Below, one piece after another: positions 1-9,423 of a stretch of 48,941 nucleotides of DNA. The position numbers and the translations under genes were made by a program. Source of the stretch: an uncultured bacterium (GTDB taxonomy: Bacteria; Planctomycetota; UBA1135; GCA-002686595); assembly GCA_905480285.1 (NCBI GenBank), contig CAJQPT010000217.1, positions 1 through 48,941 of the forward strand, written 5' to 3'. Position 1 is the first letter of the stretch; each line of letters opens with the position of its first letter. The notes beneath the pieces were generated by a model, which did no database searches, was not told the DNA's origin, and was given only the letters and a program-made list of their open reading frames with translations.

Positions 1-1572
1 CTCGCGGAGCACCGCGGCGTCGCGGTTCACGAAGCCCACGTTGTTCGCGAGGTTGGGGTTCTCCGGTCGGGCGGAGAACATGCGGTCGGCGAGGCGCGCC
101 CCGCGCTCGAGCCCCTCGAGGCTGGTCGGATCGGACGTCGCCCGCCGAACGAGGAAGTCGAGACCCGCGAGCGCCGAGGGCAGACGCTTCGAGCCGTCCG
201 CGCCCGAGAGGAACAGGTCCAGGCCGGCTGCCTGCCCGCGGCGGGAGGCCTCTGAGCCCAGGGGGCGGAGGTCCTCGGCGGAGAAGAACAACGCCTCGGC
301 GTCCTTGTCCTCCTCCAAACGGTAGAGGCACCAGCCGAGCGCCGTTCGGCTGAGGATCTCGTAGTTGATGCAGGCGTCCGTGAAGCCGGGTTCGCGGTCT
401 CGACAGGCCTCGAACAGGCGCTCTGCATCGCGGAACCCTGCGGCGCCAGCGCCTCTCTCGTCCGCCGAGGTTTCGAATTGGTTGAGCGCCAGATAGAAGG
501 TCTCGAACCCGCTATACCAGAAGCCCAGCGCGTTCTCGGGGTGGCGCTCCCGGAACGTGGCGTAAGCCCCCAGGATCGCCTCGAAGCGGGCCTGGAGCGC
601 CGCCTCGGCGTCCGCTCCAGCGGCCGTGGCCTGGGCCTGGGTGAGGTCGCCTAGCTGGCGCACGAAGGCCGTATGGATGCGCTCGTTCTCGGGCAGGATC
701 GCGAGCGCGGTCCGCAGGGTCTGGAGGGCCTCGGGTCCGCGCTGCTCCCACAGGAACAGGTTCGAGAGCTGCTCGTAACCCCAGGGGTCGGTGGGGGACT
801 CGCCGATGGAGCGCTCGATGGCCCGTCGGGTCTCGCCGAATAGGCTCGTTCGGAGCTGCAGTGAGCCGGGCGCACCGTCGGAGGCCTGGCGGTGCTCGAC
901 GTAGCGGCTGAAGGCGGCCTCGCCCCACGTGCGAGCGAACGGCTGATCCACGTCCAGCCGTGAGGAGCGTCCGGGGACGGCGTCGATCCAGTTGACCGCC
1001 GCCCGCGCGTCGTCGAGGGCCTGCTGGTTCAGGTTCAGCATCCGGGCAGCGCGACTGGCGCGGAGGGCTGCGCTGACGCCTGCTCCCTGTTCGGCGGCGA
1101 GCTCGAAGGTCTCGAGGGCCTCCTCGAAGAGCGAAGCGTAGCGGGGCGAGGCGCTCGCCGCGGCGAAGGCTGCCCGCCCACGGACCATGAGCATGGCAGC
1201 CTTGCGCTCCCGGCCGACGAGGTCGAGCTCGAGAGCCTCGTCGATGGCGTCCAGCGCGGCGAGGCCCTCACCAGCCTCCAGTCGCTGTCGTGCGGTCCGC
1301 TCCCTGTCATCGACGAAGAGCGCGTTGACGAGGCGACGGGCGGTGGACATGTCTCCGCGGCCGAGCGCCTCCATGGCCTCCTCAAGCCTGGGGTCCTGCT
1401 CGCCCCGGATCTCCTGGCCGGGGGAGGGGGTCGCCGGAGGGAGTGCCGGAGGGAGTACCGGAGGGAGCGCCGGAGGGAGCGCCGGGGCGGCGGTGGCCTC
1501 GTGCGCGGCGTGGAAGCCACACAGCGCGAGCAGCGCTGCAGCGAGGATGGGGGACGAATTGGGCGAGGTCAT
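1..1572 (-). CDS. Secreted helical (TPR-like) repeat protein, 3' end cut off
   Basis: The minus strand is open without a stop from the ATG at 1572 to the window edge (524 codons), so the C-terminus is missing. The N-terminus has a signal-peptide-like stretch (ILAAALLALCGFHA), then a low-complexity linker of four ALPP/VLPP units, then a long Ala/Glu/Leu-rich helical region. Phrases such as 'EAMEALGRGDMSTARRLVNALF', 'AVNWIDAVPG' and 'QLSNLFLWEQRGPEALQTL' have the rhythm of degenerate tetratricopeptide repeats. It is probably an exported scaffold protein; I cannot name the partner or substrate. The gene is divergent from the lipoprotein at 1996. I chose this frame because it is the only one open throughout the region and its third codon positions are strongly GC. 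A lipobox is not convincing (LALC), so a periplasmic location is more likely than a lipid anchor. Confidence 0.8.
   Translation of the reverse strand, partial: MTSPNSSPILAAALLALCGFHAAHEATAAPALPPALPPVLPPALPPATPSPGQEIRGEQDPRLEEAMEALGRGDMSTARRLVNALFVDDRERTARQRLEAGEGLAALDAIDEALELDLVGRERKAAMLMVRGRAAFAAASASPRYASLFEEALETFELAAEQGAGVSAALRASRAARMLNLNQQALDDARAAVNWIDAVPGRSSRLDVDQPFARTWGEAAFSRYVEHRQASDGAPGSLQLRTSLFGETRRAIERSIGESPTDPWGYEQLSNLFLWEQRGPEALQTLRTALAILPENERIHTAFVRQLGDLTQAQATAAGADAEAALQARFEAILGAYATFRERHPENALGFWYSGFETFYLALNQFETSADERGAGAAGFRDAERLFEACRDREPGFTDACINYEILSRTALGWCLYRLEEDKDAEALFFSAEDLRPLGSEASRRGQAAGLDLFLSGADGSKRLPSALAGLDFLVRRATSDPTSLEGLERGARLADRMFSARPENPNLANNVGFVNRDAAVLRE
1435..1482 (-). 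repeat. Four in-frame 12-bp repeats encoding ALPP units
   Basis: Four consecutive 12-bp units (plus-strand form cggagggagNgc) lie just after the signal peptide of the preceding CDS and encode A/V-L-P-P each time. The unit length keeps the frame, so copy number can vary without breaking the gene. The product is probably a flexible proline-rich linker between the membrane-proximal end and the helical repeat domain. Confidence 0.85.
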
Positions 1573-1995
1573 GGGGGCTGGCGAGGTGGCGCGAGCGGGT
1601 CGGCGCGGCCGGGGGCGCGGTGAAGCGGGAGGGGCGGTGAAGCGTGAGGGACAGTGAAGCAGAAGGGGCGGGACGCGGGGAAGCTGGGCGGGGAGCCCCC
1701 CGGCAGGGGGCTCCCCGCGCGACCCTCGCCCACGCGGCGCCCTGGGCTCCGGGGAGCCTGGCTCGTGGGAGAAGCCCTCGTTCGGTGTCTTGTAGCCCGG
1801 GGAGAGCTGAGAGTCACCTGGGTCCAGGGGCTCTGGCCCCGCTAGACTAAGAACCGCCAGCGGCAGGGGCGCCCCGCCCCGCTGGTTCAAGGTCCGCAAT
1901 GCCCGGGAAGAACCCCCGGGCCCGGGCGTCCCACCAGGGCCGCGCGGAGCCCAACCCGCGGCGCCACGGCCCCCTCACCCCGCCCCTCGACCTCG
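1573..1995. other. Divergent intergenic region with two strong hairpins
   Basis: This 423-bp gap separates two divergently transcribed genes. It holds a perfect 13-bp stem with a 5-base loop at 1688-1718 (left arm starts gcggggagcccc). A second structured inverted repeat lies at 1857-1885 (ccagcgg/ccgctgg around ggggcgcccc). Neither is followed by a clear T-run, so they may be leader structures or operators rather than terminators. A weak -10-like TAGACT occurs at 1843, without a good -35 box. No credible gene is present. Confidence 0.5.
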
Positions 1996-4900
1996 ATGCT
2001 CGATCGCCGACCGCTCCCCGGAGCCCTCCTCCTCGCTGCCCTTGGCCTCGGCCTCGTCTCGAGCTGTGACAATCCCACCTGCGTGTTCGTCGACGGCTGC
2101 ACGGGCTCGAACAGCGGGAACGGCCCTGGGGGCCTCGGGAACAGCGGAGCGACGTTCCCCGAGGACGGGGCCTTCATGTCGGCGGGAGCGCCGACTCTCG
2201 TGGCTGCGGCTCCCCAGATCCAGGACCTCCATCCGCGGAGCCCGGTGTTCCTCGAGTTCTCCGAGAGCCTCAGTCCCGATGGCCTCAGCGAGGCCTTCCG
2301 GGTCCTCGATGTGGTCTTCCAGCAGGAGGTCCCGCTTGCACCCGCGGGCCTGGTCGGCAACGGGCGCGTGGTCGCCCTGACCCCCGCCGCTGGGTACCTG
2401 CCGGATCGCCAGTACCAGCTTCTCTACAACTCGGAGGCCAAGATCACTGACCTGAACGGCGAGCGGCTGGTCGTGAACGCCAACGAGGTGCTGCTCGACT
2501 TCGCGGTCGTGGACGCGGCGCTCATCCCGGAGCCGCGCCTGCTGTACTCCTTCCCGCCGGACCTCACGACGCTCCAGGGAGACGCCAGCGAGATCGTGAT
2601 CGGCTTTGACCGGCGGATGGAGACCTCGACCTTCAGCGAGGACACCTTCGACGTGCTCATCGATGGGCTCCCCCCCGCCTTTGATCCCGCCCCGGAGGCG
2701 CTCCCCCTTGGGGCCTCGGGCCTCGGCTTCGGAGTGACTCAGGTCTGGCAGTGGATTTCGAAGGACGCGGACGGTCGCGTGGTTCCGCTGGGCGCGGATG
2801 TCCGCGTCCAGGTCAAGCTGGCCCAGGGGGCCGAGGAGCTCACCTCCGAGGAGGGGGATCCGCTCCCGCCCTCCGAGACCGAGTTTCAGACGCTCGGCCT
2901 GAGCCTCGCGGCCGACGTGCAGAAGGTGGCCGGTGCGGGGAGCCCGGATACCTTCAGCGCCGCGGACGTGTTCGGTGGCACGCCGATCGTTGAGGTGTCC
3001 CTGAGCCAGCCCGCGCCGAGCGGCGTGACGGCCGAGGCCTTCCTCTTCGGCACAAGCCCTGACAACGCGGAGCTGCTCAAGGCGACCGCGGTGTCGCTGG
3101 ACTTCCCGGAGGGCACGTCGGCGCTGACCTTGACCGCGAGCCAGCTGGGCATGGTCGACAGCCTGGGCGACGCCGAGTTCGCGGACGGTGACTTCGAGTG
3201 CGCCGTTCAGCTGCGCCGCTTCGGCTCACCGACCGGTGCGCGCTTGTTCGATGCGGACCCGAGCACCGACGTCGCGGACCGGCCCTACTTCGACACTGTG
3301 GCGCCCATCCTTCTGGGCCTCGGCGCCGCCGGTGCGGACGTCTCCAGCTTCCTCGGCGATCTGAGAGACCTCGCCATTGTGGGCAGAGCCAGCGAGCCGG
3401 TGGCGTTTGCCTTCGTGGACTCAGGGGGCAGCGGGACCAACGGCGGGAGCCTGGCGGACCCGCCCCAGACGGCCTTCTCGGGGCCTGTGGACGCCTCGGG
3501 AGAGGCGCTGTTCATCACCTCGGCGGTGCCGCTCGGCGCGGTCAACCCGAGCAGCGGAGGCGTGAACTACGACCTCTCCATCTTCGATCGCGCGGGCAAC
3601 TCCACGACCGTCGCGGCCTCGGGGACGTTCTTCCAGCGAGGCGTCATCGGACCCGGCGCGGACCCCACCGGGGGCAGCGTCCAGGTGCGCGTCTACGATC
3701 GACGGTCCCTGCGGGGCGTGAACGACATCACCGTCTACAGTCACGCCGAGAACGGCGGGGCGGTGAGCTTTGTGGACTCGGACACGACGAGCATCATCGG
3801 CCTCGCCGTGGTGAACGGGGCACCGGCGGGCAACACTGTCATCACAGTCGACGCGCCGGGCTATGACCTGTTCACCTTCCACGGGATCCCGCGCACCTCG
3901 CTCGAGGTCCTCCTCGACGTTTCCAGCGAGCCGGCGGCCGCGGTGCAAGGACAGGTGACCAGCGTCTTCCCGACCGGCAACTTCTCGGGGGCGACCACCA
4001 AGGTGGCGGACACCCGCGCGCCACGACTGCTCCGGCTCAGCGACGTCTCGCTCTGCTCGCCGAACTCCAACGCGACCCTCTTTGAGTGCAACTATGGGCC
4101 GGTGCTCATCGAGGGCTCGGAGCTGGGAGCGATCTCGTTCCTCGCGACGCAGGACGATCTCCCGCAGCTCTCGTTCAACCCGATCACCTACCTCCGGGGC
4201 TACGGCCTGAACGCGCCGCAGCTGCCCGTCGTCGCCGGGGAGACCGCCCTCGACGTGAACATCGACGCGGGGGATCAGCTCGCCTTCTCTGCGCCGGGGC
4301 TGCAGCCCTTCGCGCTGGCTCCCCACGTGCTGGACGTCTCGGGCCTTGTCAACCTGGGCGCGCCTTCGGAAGCACCGAGCATCACCGCGGAGGCTGTGGC
4401 CACCGGGCTCGCCGGCCCGCTGGTCGTCGGCCGAGCCAACCCCTACCCCCTGGGCGGGGGAGGGACCACGTGGACAGCTCTGGGGGCGGCGACGGGGCTC
4501 GCCAACGCCGGAGGGGAGCTGGTTGCGCGAGGCTCCATTGAGGGGGACCTGCTGCTGCGTGCGGCGGTGAAGGACGTGGCCGGGAATGAGGTGTCGGCGC
4601 GCCCGCGGCTCTCTACCAGCGGCAACCAGCTGTCGCCCATTGACGTGCCGAGGCTGCTCTCACCGAGCCCCGGAGGCAACGCCGGGCCCGCCGCGTTCAA
4701 CCTCATCATCGAGGACACCCTGCCCGACAGCGCCGGCGGGGACGGGATCGCCGAGGTCCAGCTCACCTCCAGTACCGGGCGCAAGTGGCGGCTCTGGACG
4801 CTCGACTCGTCGGACGCGAGCGGCGACCTGCTCCTTTCCGCCCCGGATATCGCCGCCGAGGGGGGGACGAGCCTCGCGCCCGGGATCCTGTCTGCGGAGG

Positions 4901-5010
4901 TCACTCTCTGGGGCTGGAACTTCAATCGGGACGAGTTCCTCTGGAGCGACATCGAGCGGGAGCATGAGCTGGCCGGGTTTGCGGCTGCCGTGACCTTCAC
5001 GCTCGACTGA
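1996..5010 (+). CDS. Large secreted lipoprotein with bacterial Ig-like domains
   Basis: The 1004-residue product starts with a lipoprotein signal peptide (LLLAALGLGLVSSC; Cys at residue 24), followed by a Gly/Ser/Asn-rich linker. It should be lipid-anchored and exposed outside the inner membrane. Segments such as 'HPRSPVFLEFSESL' (about residue 75) and 'FPPDLTTLQGDASEIVIGFD' resemble SbsA-type bacterial Ig-like domains, which begin with a 'P.dg...v.l.Fs..m' pattern. Later parts ('SVQVRVYDRRSLRGVNDITVYSH', 'AVVNGAPAGNTVITVDAPGYD') resemble carboxypeptidase-regulatory-like beta sandwiches. I see no catalytic motif, so a structural or adhesive cell-surface role is likely. The ATG at 1996 is preferred because it places the signal peptide at the very N-terminus. 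No operon partner is evident. Confidence 0.85.
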   Translation: MLDRRPLPGALLLAALGLGLVSSCDNPTCVFVDGCTGSNSGNGPGGLGNSGATFPEDGAFMSAGAPTLVAAAPQIQDLHPRSPVFLEFSESLSPDGLSEAFRVLDVVFQQEVPLAPAGLVGNGRVVALTPAAGYLPDRQYQLLYNSEAKITDLNGERLVVNANEVLLDFAVVDAALIPEPRLLYSFPPDLTTLQGDASEIVIGFDRRMETSTFSEDTFDVLIDGLPPAFDPAPEALPLGASGLGFGVTQVWQWISKDADGRVVPLGADVRVQVKLAQGAEELTSEEGDPLPPSETEFQTLGLSLAADVQKVAGAGSPDTFSAADVFGGTPIVEVSLSQPAPSGVTAEAFLFGTSPDNAELLKATAVSLDFPEGTSALTLTASQLGMVDSLGDAEFADGDFECAVQLRRFGSPTGARLFDADPSTDVADRPYFDTVAPILLGLGAAGADVSSFLGDLRDLAIVGRASEPVAFAFVDSGGSGTNGGSLADPPQTAFSGPVDASGEALFITSAVPLGAVNPSSGGVNYDLSIFDRAGNSTTVAASGTFFQRGVIGPGADPTGGSVQVRVYDRRSLRGVNDITVYSHAENGGAVSFVDSDTTSIIGLAVVNGAPAGNTVITVDAPGYDLFTFHGIPRTSLEVLLDVSSEPAAAVQGQVTSVFPTGNFSGATTKVADTRAPRLLRLSDVSLCSPNSNATLFECNYGPVLIEGSELGAISFLATQDDLPQLSFNPITYLRGYGLNAPQLPVVAGETALDVNIDAGDQLAFSAPGLQPFALAPHVLDVSGLVNLGAPSEAPSITAEAVATGLAGPLVVGRANPYPLGGGGTTWTALGAATGLANAGGELVARGSIEGDLLLRAAVKDVAGNEVSARPRLSTSGNQLSPIDVPRLLSPSPGGNAGPAAFNLIIEDTLPDSAGGDGIAEVQLTSSTGRKWRLWTLDSSDASGDLLLSAPDIAAEGGTSLAPGILSAEVTLWGWNFNRDEFLWSDIEREHELAGFAAAVTFTLD

Positions 5011-5289
5011 ATCGATCTTCCAGGCCGACTCGGCGGCGCGAGCGGTCCTCTCTGGCTGTCCCCAGTGGCGGCTCCCGCGGCCCAGCGGAGGCCGTTTGCT
5101 GGCCACCGACGGGCCGTCAGGCGGCCCGGGAGAGGGGGCAGGGAGTGGTCCAGGGGCCGGCCGAGAGCCTCCCCTGGCTGGCCGAGGGTCGGACTTGGCC
5201 CAGCCGCCCGGCCGCTCTTGGTCGAACGTGGCGCCGGAACGGGCACAGGACCCTCGAAATCCCGCGGTCGCTTCCCGTAGCATCTGCCC

Positions 5290-5934
5290 ATGCAGAGCGC
5301 GATTCGAACCCTCACCGTTGTTGCGGTCCTCGTCGGGGGCGGGGCCGCTTGCCAGACCACGCCGACCCTCAGGGGCTCGGGAGTGGAGACCACCTCGATC
5401 GGAGATCTGGCCTCGGTCAATCCGGTGGACATCGCCGTGCTCCCCATCGAGGTGGCCCCGGGTGCTTCCGAGGCTCCTGTCTCGATGATCCGTGCGTCCT
5501 CGGCGAAGGCGCTGGTGCGTCGCAAGTATTCGCCGCTCGCCATGGACGTCGTGGATGAGACCATCGCCCAGGAGGCCCCGCAGGGGACCCAGGGTGGGGG
5601 AGTGCAGGAAGCGAGCTACTCTCCGGGGGCCCTCGGCGAAGACGCGCTTCTTGAGGTCATCGTGGAGCGCTGGGACATGCCCGATTGGACGGCGCTTCGG
5701 TCGATCGACGCGGCGCTCACGGCACGGCTGATCGACCCCCGTGACCCGACGGGACCTGTCCTTTGGGAGGCGCGGCTGGACCGTCAGTTCCGCTTCTCGC
5801 TGGAGAGCGGGACGGCCAGTAGCACCGACCGTGACCTCCGCGCCGCCTGTGACGACATCCTGCGGATCTTGATCTCGACCCTCCCCGGGAGGACCCTCGA
5901 GCCCGGGTTCGTGGAAGAGCTCACGGGGAACTAG
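5290..5934 (+). CDS. Small predicted lipoprotein, possibly GNA1162/DUF799-like
   Basis: The product has 214 residues. It opens with a lipoprotein signal peptide (VVAVLVGGGAAC; Cys at about residue 21) and continues with 'VDIAVLPIEVAP' and 'SAKALVRRKYSPLAMDVVDE'. A core of 'LLEVIVERWDMPDWTALRSID' and 'ARLIDPRDPTGPVLWEARL' follows. The order (lipobox, an 'iaVLPi' strand, a helix describing multiple copies or high-digit folding, then a beta-rich C-terminus) recalls the GNA1162/DUF799 and CsgG-like lipoproteins that work with outer-membrane assemblies. That family link is a tentative reading, not a firm match. It stands alone between the Ig-like lipoprotein and rpsO. Function unknown. Confidence 0.75.
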   Translation: MQSAIRTLTVVAVLVGGGAACQTTPTLRGSGVETTSIGDLASVNPVDIAVLPIEVAPGASEAPVSMIRASSAKALVRRKYSPLAMDVVDETIAQEAPQGTQGGGVQEASYSPGALGEDALLEVIVERWDMPDWTALRSIDAALTARLIDPRDPTGPVLWEARLDRQFRFSLESGTASSTDRDLRAACDDILRILISTLPGRTLEPGFVEELTGN

Positions 5935-6323
5935 GTCCCAAGATGCGCGCTGGGCTCGCCTCCGGGAGGGCCAAGAGCTTCTCTGGAGGGGACTCTGGGA
6001 GAGGCTCCATCCCCGAGGTCTGACCCCCGCCTCCCCGGAAGAGCATGGGCCCGGTGCTGCCCGTCGCCAGGGGAGCCGGGGCTCACACCGGGGTGGCCCG
6101 GCCTGGCTTCTGGCGGAAATGGCGCCTGCGGAGCCCTTCGGACGACCCAGGGGGCTAAGGTATTCGCCCAAAGAGGCGCGCCAATCCAACTCCGCACCCC
6201 GCGACCGCAGTTCTCACCCCCCCGATCGGCGGGTGAATCTTCGGACGGGGCAAGTCCGCTCTTCTGATCCTCCTCGCCGCCTCTTCGCCGGGATCAGAGA
6301 GCACAGCTACAAGCTCTGAACCC
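5935..6323 (+). other. Intergenic region carrying the rpsO leader
   Basis: This 389-bp stretch has no supportable gene. Its distal 110 bp are locally richer in hairpins and form the presumed 5' leader of rpsO (see the entry at 6214-6317). A TAAGGT/TATTC patch near 6155-6165 could be part of a promoter, but no -35 box is convincing. Confidence 0.45.
6214..6317 (+). promoter_or_regulatory. Structured rpsO leader, candidate S15 autoregulatory element
   Basis: Four stems precede the rpsO start. The first is TCACCC/GGGTGA at 6214-6236, with an inner CCGATCGG. The second is CGGAC/GTCCG at 6242-6258. The third is a perfect 8-bp TCTGATCC/GGATCAGA at 6263-6298 enclosing a 20-base loop. The fourth is AGAGC/GCTCT at 6298-6317, ending 6 bases before the ATG. 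The last two share the base at 6298 and would compete at their junction. Ribosomal protein S15 represses its own mRNA in several phyla through leader structures that differ between lineages, so this is a good candidate for such an element. The pairing is seen in the sequence; the regulation is inferred. Confidence 0.5.
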
Positions 6324-6593
6324 ATGGCAATTGCCACCGATCGAAAGGCCGAGATCATCAAGGAGTTCGCGAATGCGGACGGTGACACCGGCTCCCCCGA
6401 GGTCCAGGTCGCGCTCCTCACCGAGGACATCCGCTGCCTCACCGAGCACCTGAAGGTGCACCGCAAGGACTTCACCTCCCGGCGCGGCCTGCTCGTCAAG
6501 GTCGGCCGCCGTACCAAGCTGCTGCGCTACCTGCGCGATCGCTCCCCTGAGAGCTACGCGCAGCTGATCGGCCGCCTCGGCCTGCGCCGCTGA
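6324..6593 (+). CDS. rpsO: 30S ribosomal protein S15
   Basis: The 89-residue protein has the normal S15 length and its hallmark segments: '[16 protein letters not shown]', '[19 protein letters not shown]' and '[27 protein letters not shown]'. S15 binds the central domain of 16S rRNA early in 30S assembly and contacts the 50S subunit (bridge B4). It lies directly upstream of pnp, the classical rpsO-pnp order. A hairpin-rich leader lies upstream. Confidence 0.98.
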   Translation: MAIATDRKAEIIKEFANADGDTGSPEVQVALLTEDIRCLTEHLKVHRKDFTSRRGLLVKVGRRTKLLRYLRDRSPESYAQLIGRLGLRR

Positions 6594-6797
6594 TCCTCCC
6601 CTCGGACGCCCACATCCTCGATCCAACGTCATCCCCTCGAGCGCCCCGTAATCCTGGGCGGCCCAACATTGGTGGGCAGGGGCGGGCAGTGCACTTCGAG
6701 GCAGTGGGGATCCGAACCCGGAGGCGTTGCCGGCACCGGCCGACGCCGTGCGAGCCGCGTCACGTGCGCGGCCCGCTGGCGACCTGAAGATCCTGCT

Positions 6798-6813
6798 GCA
6801 GCCCTTGGGCTGC
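6798..6813 (+). promoter_or_regulatory. Perfect hairpin in the rpsO-pnp spacer
   Basis: GCAGCCC and GGGCTGC are separated by only two bases, giving about 6 bp of stem with a tetraloop in RNA. It lies 57 bases before the pnp start, in a 276-bp spacer. In enterobacteria the pnp leader forms a hairpin cut by RNase III as part of PNPase autocontrol. A similar role here is only an analogy. No T-run follows, so it is not an obvious terminator. Confidence 0.4.
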
Positions 6814-6869
6814 GCTCTGAATCGATCCGTACAACCCACTGTTATTAGCAAGAAAGACACCGAGGCGAG

Positions 6870-9104
6870 ATGAGCCTCACCAACATCATGAGCACGAAAC
6901 CGACACGAGTCGAAGCAACGATTGCTGGCCGGAAGCTGACGCTGGAGACGGGCCAGGTGGCCCGCCAGGCCGGCGGCGCAGTGATCGCCACCCTTGGCGA
7001 CACCCGCTGCTTCGCAGCCGCGACGGCCGGCAACGCCCGGGACGACATCGACTTCTTCCCCCTGGTCTGCGACTACCGCGAGAAGACCGAGGCGGCGGGC
7101 AAGATCCCCGGCGGCTTCTTCAAGCGCGAGGGACGTCCGACCACCAAGGAGATCCTCACCATGCGTCTGATCGATCGCTCGATCCGGCCCATGTTCGCCG
7201 AGGGCTTCAAGGCCGAGGTGCAGGTCATGACGAGCGTCATGCAGTACGACGGGGAGAACAACCCCGACGTCGTGGCCATGATCGCCGCCTTCACGGCCAT
7301 CCGCATCGCCGGAATGCCCTTCGAGACGACCCTCGGGGCCGTCCGAATCGCCCACATCGACGGCAAGCTCGTCGCCTTCCCCTCCGACACCGACCGTCGT
7401 GAGAACAGCCGCCTCGACCTCGTGGTCTCCGGCCACGAGAACGGCCTCTGCATGGTGGAGTCCTCCGCCAAGGAGCTGACCGAGGAAGAGATGATCGACG
7501 CGTTGGCCGAGGCCGAGCGTGTCGTCCAGGAGATCATCGACCTCGCCAACGAGCTCGTGGATCGCTGCGCGAAGCCGGCCATGGAGTTCACCGCTCCGAG
7601 CGTGGACGAGGACCTCAAGGCCCGCGTCTTCGACTACGAGGGTGACCTCGCTGCGGCCATGAAGACCGACGGCAAGCACGAGCGCGGCTCCGCGATGAAC
7701 AACGTGAAGAAGGCGGCCGTTGCCGCCCTCACGTCCGACTACGACGGGGATGACCTCAAGGGCCACACCAAGACCGTCAAGGAGTTCTTCGGTGACCTGA
7801 AGAAGCACTGCGAGCGTTCAGCGATCATCTCCGGTCGCCGCGTGGACGGCCGTAGCTGGGACGAGATCCGCCAGATCACGGTGGTTCCGAACTTCAACGA
7901 GCGTCAGCACGGCTCCGTGCTCTTCACCCGTGGCGAGACCCAGGCGCTGGTGAGCGCCACCCTCGGCACGCCGGACGACGAGCAGATCATCGACGGCGTG
8001 GAGGAGGAGTTCAAAAAGCACTTCTACCTGCACTACAACTTCCCGGCGTACTCCGTCGGTGAGACCCGCCGGATCATGGGTCCGGGCCGTCGCGAGATCG
8101 GTCACGGCATGCTCGCCGAGCGTTCCCTGAACCCGGTCCTCCCGGAGAAGGAGTCGTTCCCCTACACGATCCGCGTTGTCTCTGACATCACCGAGTCCAA
8201 CGGCTCGTCGTCGATGGCCAGCGTCTGCGGCGGCTGCCTCTCCATGATGCTCGCCGGCGTCCCGCTGACCCAGCCGGTCGCGGGCATCGCGATGGGCCTC
8301 GTGCAGGAAGGCGACAAGAACGCCATCCTGTCCGACATCCTCGGCTCCGAGGACCACAGCGGTGACATGGACTTCAAGGTGGCCGGTTCCGGCGTCGGGA
8401 TCACCGCCCTGCAGATGGACATCAAGATCAAGGGCGTCTCCCGCGGTCTGCTGGAGTCCGCGCTGGAGCAGGCCAAGAAGGGCCGGATTCACATCCTGCG
8501 CAAGATGCTCGAGGCCGTCCCGGCCCCGTCGTCCGAGGTCAGCCGCTTCGCTCCGCGGATGGAGACCATCAAGATTCCGAGCGATCGGATCGGCTTCCTG
8601 ATCGGCCCTGGCGGCAAGAACATCCGCCAGCTCCAGGCTGACTACGGCGTCCGGATCTCCATCGTTGACGATGAGGGCCACGTCCAGATCTACGGCACCG
8701 ACGCCGACAAGACCCTGGCCTGCCGCGATGCGATCTCGGCGACCATGGAGACCCCGGAGATCGGCTCGAAGTACAAGGGCACGGTCAAGAGCGTGCGCGA
8801 CTTCGGGGCGTTCATCGAGATCCTCCCGGGCGTCGAGGCGCTCTGCCATATCTCCGAGCTCGGCGAGGGCTTCATCGAGCAGGTCTCGGATGTGGTCAAC
8901 GTCGGCGACGAGATCGAGGTCGTGATCATCAACGTGGATGATCGCGGGAAGATCAAGGTCTCCCACAAGGCCCTCACCCAGCCCAAGGAAGAGGGCGGTG
9001 ACGGAGAAGGAGAGAGCGGGGATCGCCCGCGTCGAGGTGATCGTGAGGATGGCGAGCGTGGTGGTGGAGCCCGCCGTCGTCGCCGCCGCGCCCCGAGCCG
9101 GTGA
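6870..9104 (+). CDS. pnp: Polyribonucleotide nucleotidyltransferase (PNPase)
   Basis: The 744-residue product has the full PNPase architecture. A first RNase PH domain ('[12 protein letters not shown]', '[20 protein letters not shown]') is followed by the alpha-helical linker. The catalytic second RNase PH domain comes next ('[12 protein letters not shown]', '[16 protein letters not shown]', '[18 protein letters not shown]'). A KH domain ('[19 protein letters not shown]') and an S1 domain ('[21 protein letters not shown]') complete it. It degrades RNA 3' to 5' by phosphorolysis and usually joins the degradosome. The tail is highly basic (RRRRRR), suiting RNA contact. The ATG at 6870 has a GAGG sequence 4 bases upstream; an ATG six codons later is an alternative. 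Terminator at 9210-9244. Confidence 0.98.
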   Translation: MSLTNIMSTKPTRVEATIAGRKLTLETGQVARQAGGAVIATLGDTRCFAAATAGNARDDIDFFPLVCDYREKTEAAGKIPGGFFKREGRPTTKEILTMRLIDRSIRPMFAEGFKAEVQVMTSVMQYDGENNPDVVAMIAAFTAIRIAGMPFETTLGAVRIAHIDGKLVAFPSDTDRRENSRLDLVVSGHENGLCMVESSAKELTEEEMIDALAEAERVVQEIIDLANELVDRCAKPAMEFTAPSVDEDLKARVFDYEGDLAAAMKTDGKHERGSAMNNVKKAAVAALTSDYDGDDLKGHTKTVKEFFGDLKKHCERSAIISGRRVDGRSWDEIRQITVVPNFNERQHGSVLFTRGETQALVSATLGTPDDEQIIDGVEEEFKKHFYLHYNFPAYSVGETRRIMGPGRREIGHGMLAERSLNPVLPEKESFPYTIRVVSDITESNGSSSMASVCGGCLSMMLAGVPLTQPVAGIAMGLVQEGDKNAILSDILGSEDHSGDMDFKVAGSGVGITALQMDIKIKGVSRGLLESALEQAKKGRIHILRKMLEAVPAPSSEVSRFAPRMETIKIPSDRIGFLIGPGGKNIRQLQADYGVRISIVDDEGHVQIYGTDADKTLACRDAISATMETPEIGSKYKGTVKSVRDFGAFIEILPGVEALCHISELGEGFIEQVSDVVNVGDEIEVVIINVDDRGKIKVSHKALTQPKEEGGDGEGESGDRPRRGDREDGERGGGARRRRRRAPSR

Positions 9105-9209
9105 TCGCCCCGCCGCCCTCCTGGAGGGCTCGCGGCTCCCCTGAGCCCGAGCCCCTGGCGGGTTGAGTCCCTGGCCCCGCGACCTGCGGGGTCCATCGGG
9201 CCCAAGAAT

Positions 9210-9244
9210 GCGCCCCCATCTCCGGCCATCGGAGACGGGGGCGC
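9210..9244 (+). terminator. Intrinsic terminator-like hairpin after pnp
   Basis: GCGCCCCC pairs with GGGGGCGC, one A/C mismatch follows, then TCTCCG pairs with CGGAGA around a 5-base loop, giving 14 pairs. It lies about 105 bases after the pnp stop. The downstream bases (TGCCTTTGG) make only a weak T-run. Confidence 0.65.
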
Positions 9245-9401
9245 TGCCTTTGGGGCGTGGCGATTCGGGCGGGCTCTGGAGGTTTGACAGGGCCTTATCT
9301 TCAGGCAGGCCGGAATCTGAGGGTTTTTGGCAAGGTAGGCGCGTCGCTGTCGAAGATGCACATGACGGATCCTTAATCTCGGGTCCGTGTCTCGTCCGCG
9401 A

Positions 9402-9423
9402 GCGGACGTTCTAGAATGTCCGC
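9402..9423. promoter_or_regulatory. 22-bp palindrome containing a -10-like box
   Basis: GCGGAC and GTCCGC flank TTCTAGAA, itself a palindrome, with a single mismatched pair between. TAGAAT (9412-9417) matches the sigma-70 -10 consensus at five of six positions and falls inside the symmetric core. The site ends 28 bases before the next start codon. It could be a promoter covered by a dimeric repressor. No good -35 box is present at the usual distance. Confidence 0.4.

Noticed and set aside
6700-6725. tRNA T-loop-like sequence in the rpsO-pnp spacer (minus-strand GGGTTCGGATCC)
   Set aside because: Only three of five T-stem pairs form and no acceptor or anticodon arm can be drawn.
9284-9312. 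Perfect TTGACA as a -35 box for the secretion locus
   Set aside because: No -10-like hexamer lies 15-19 bases downstream, and the next gene starts 160 bases away.
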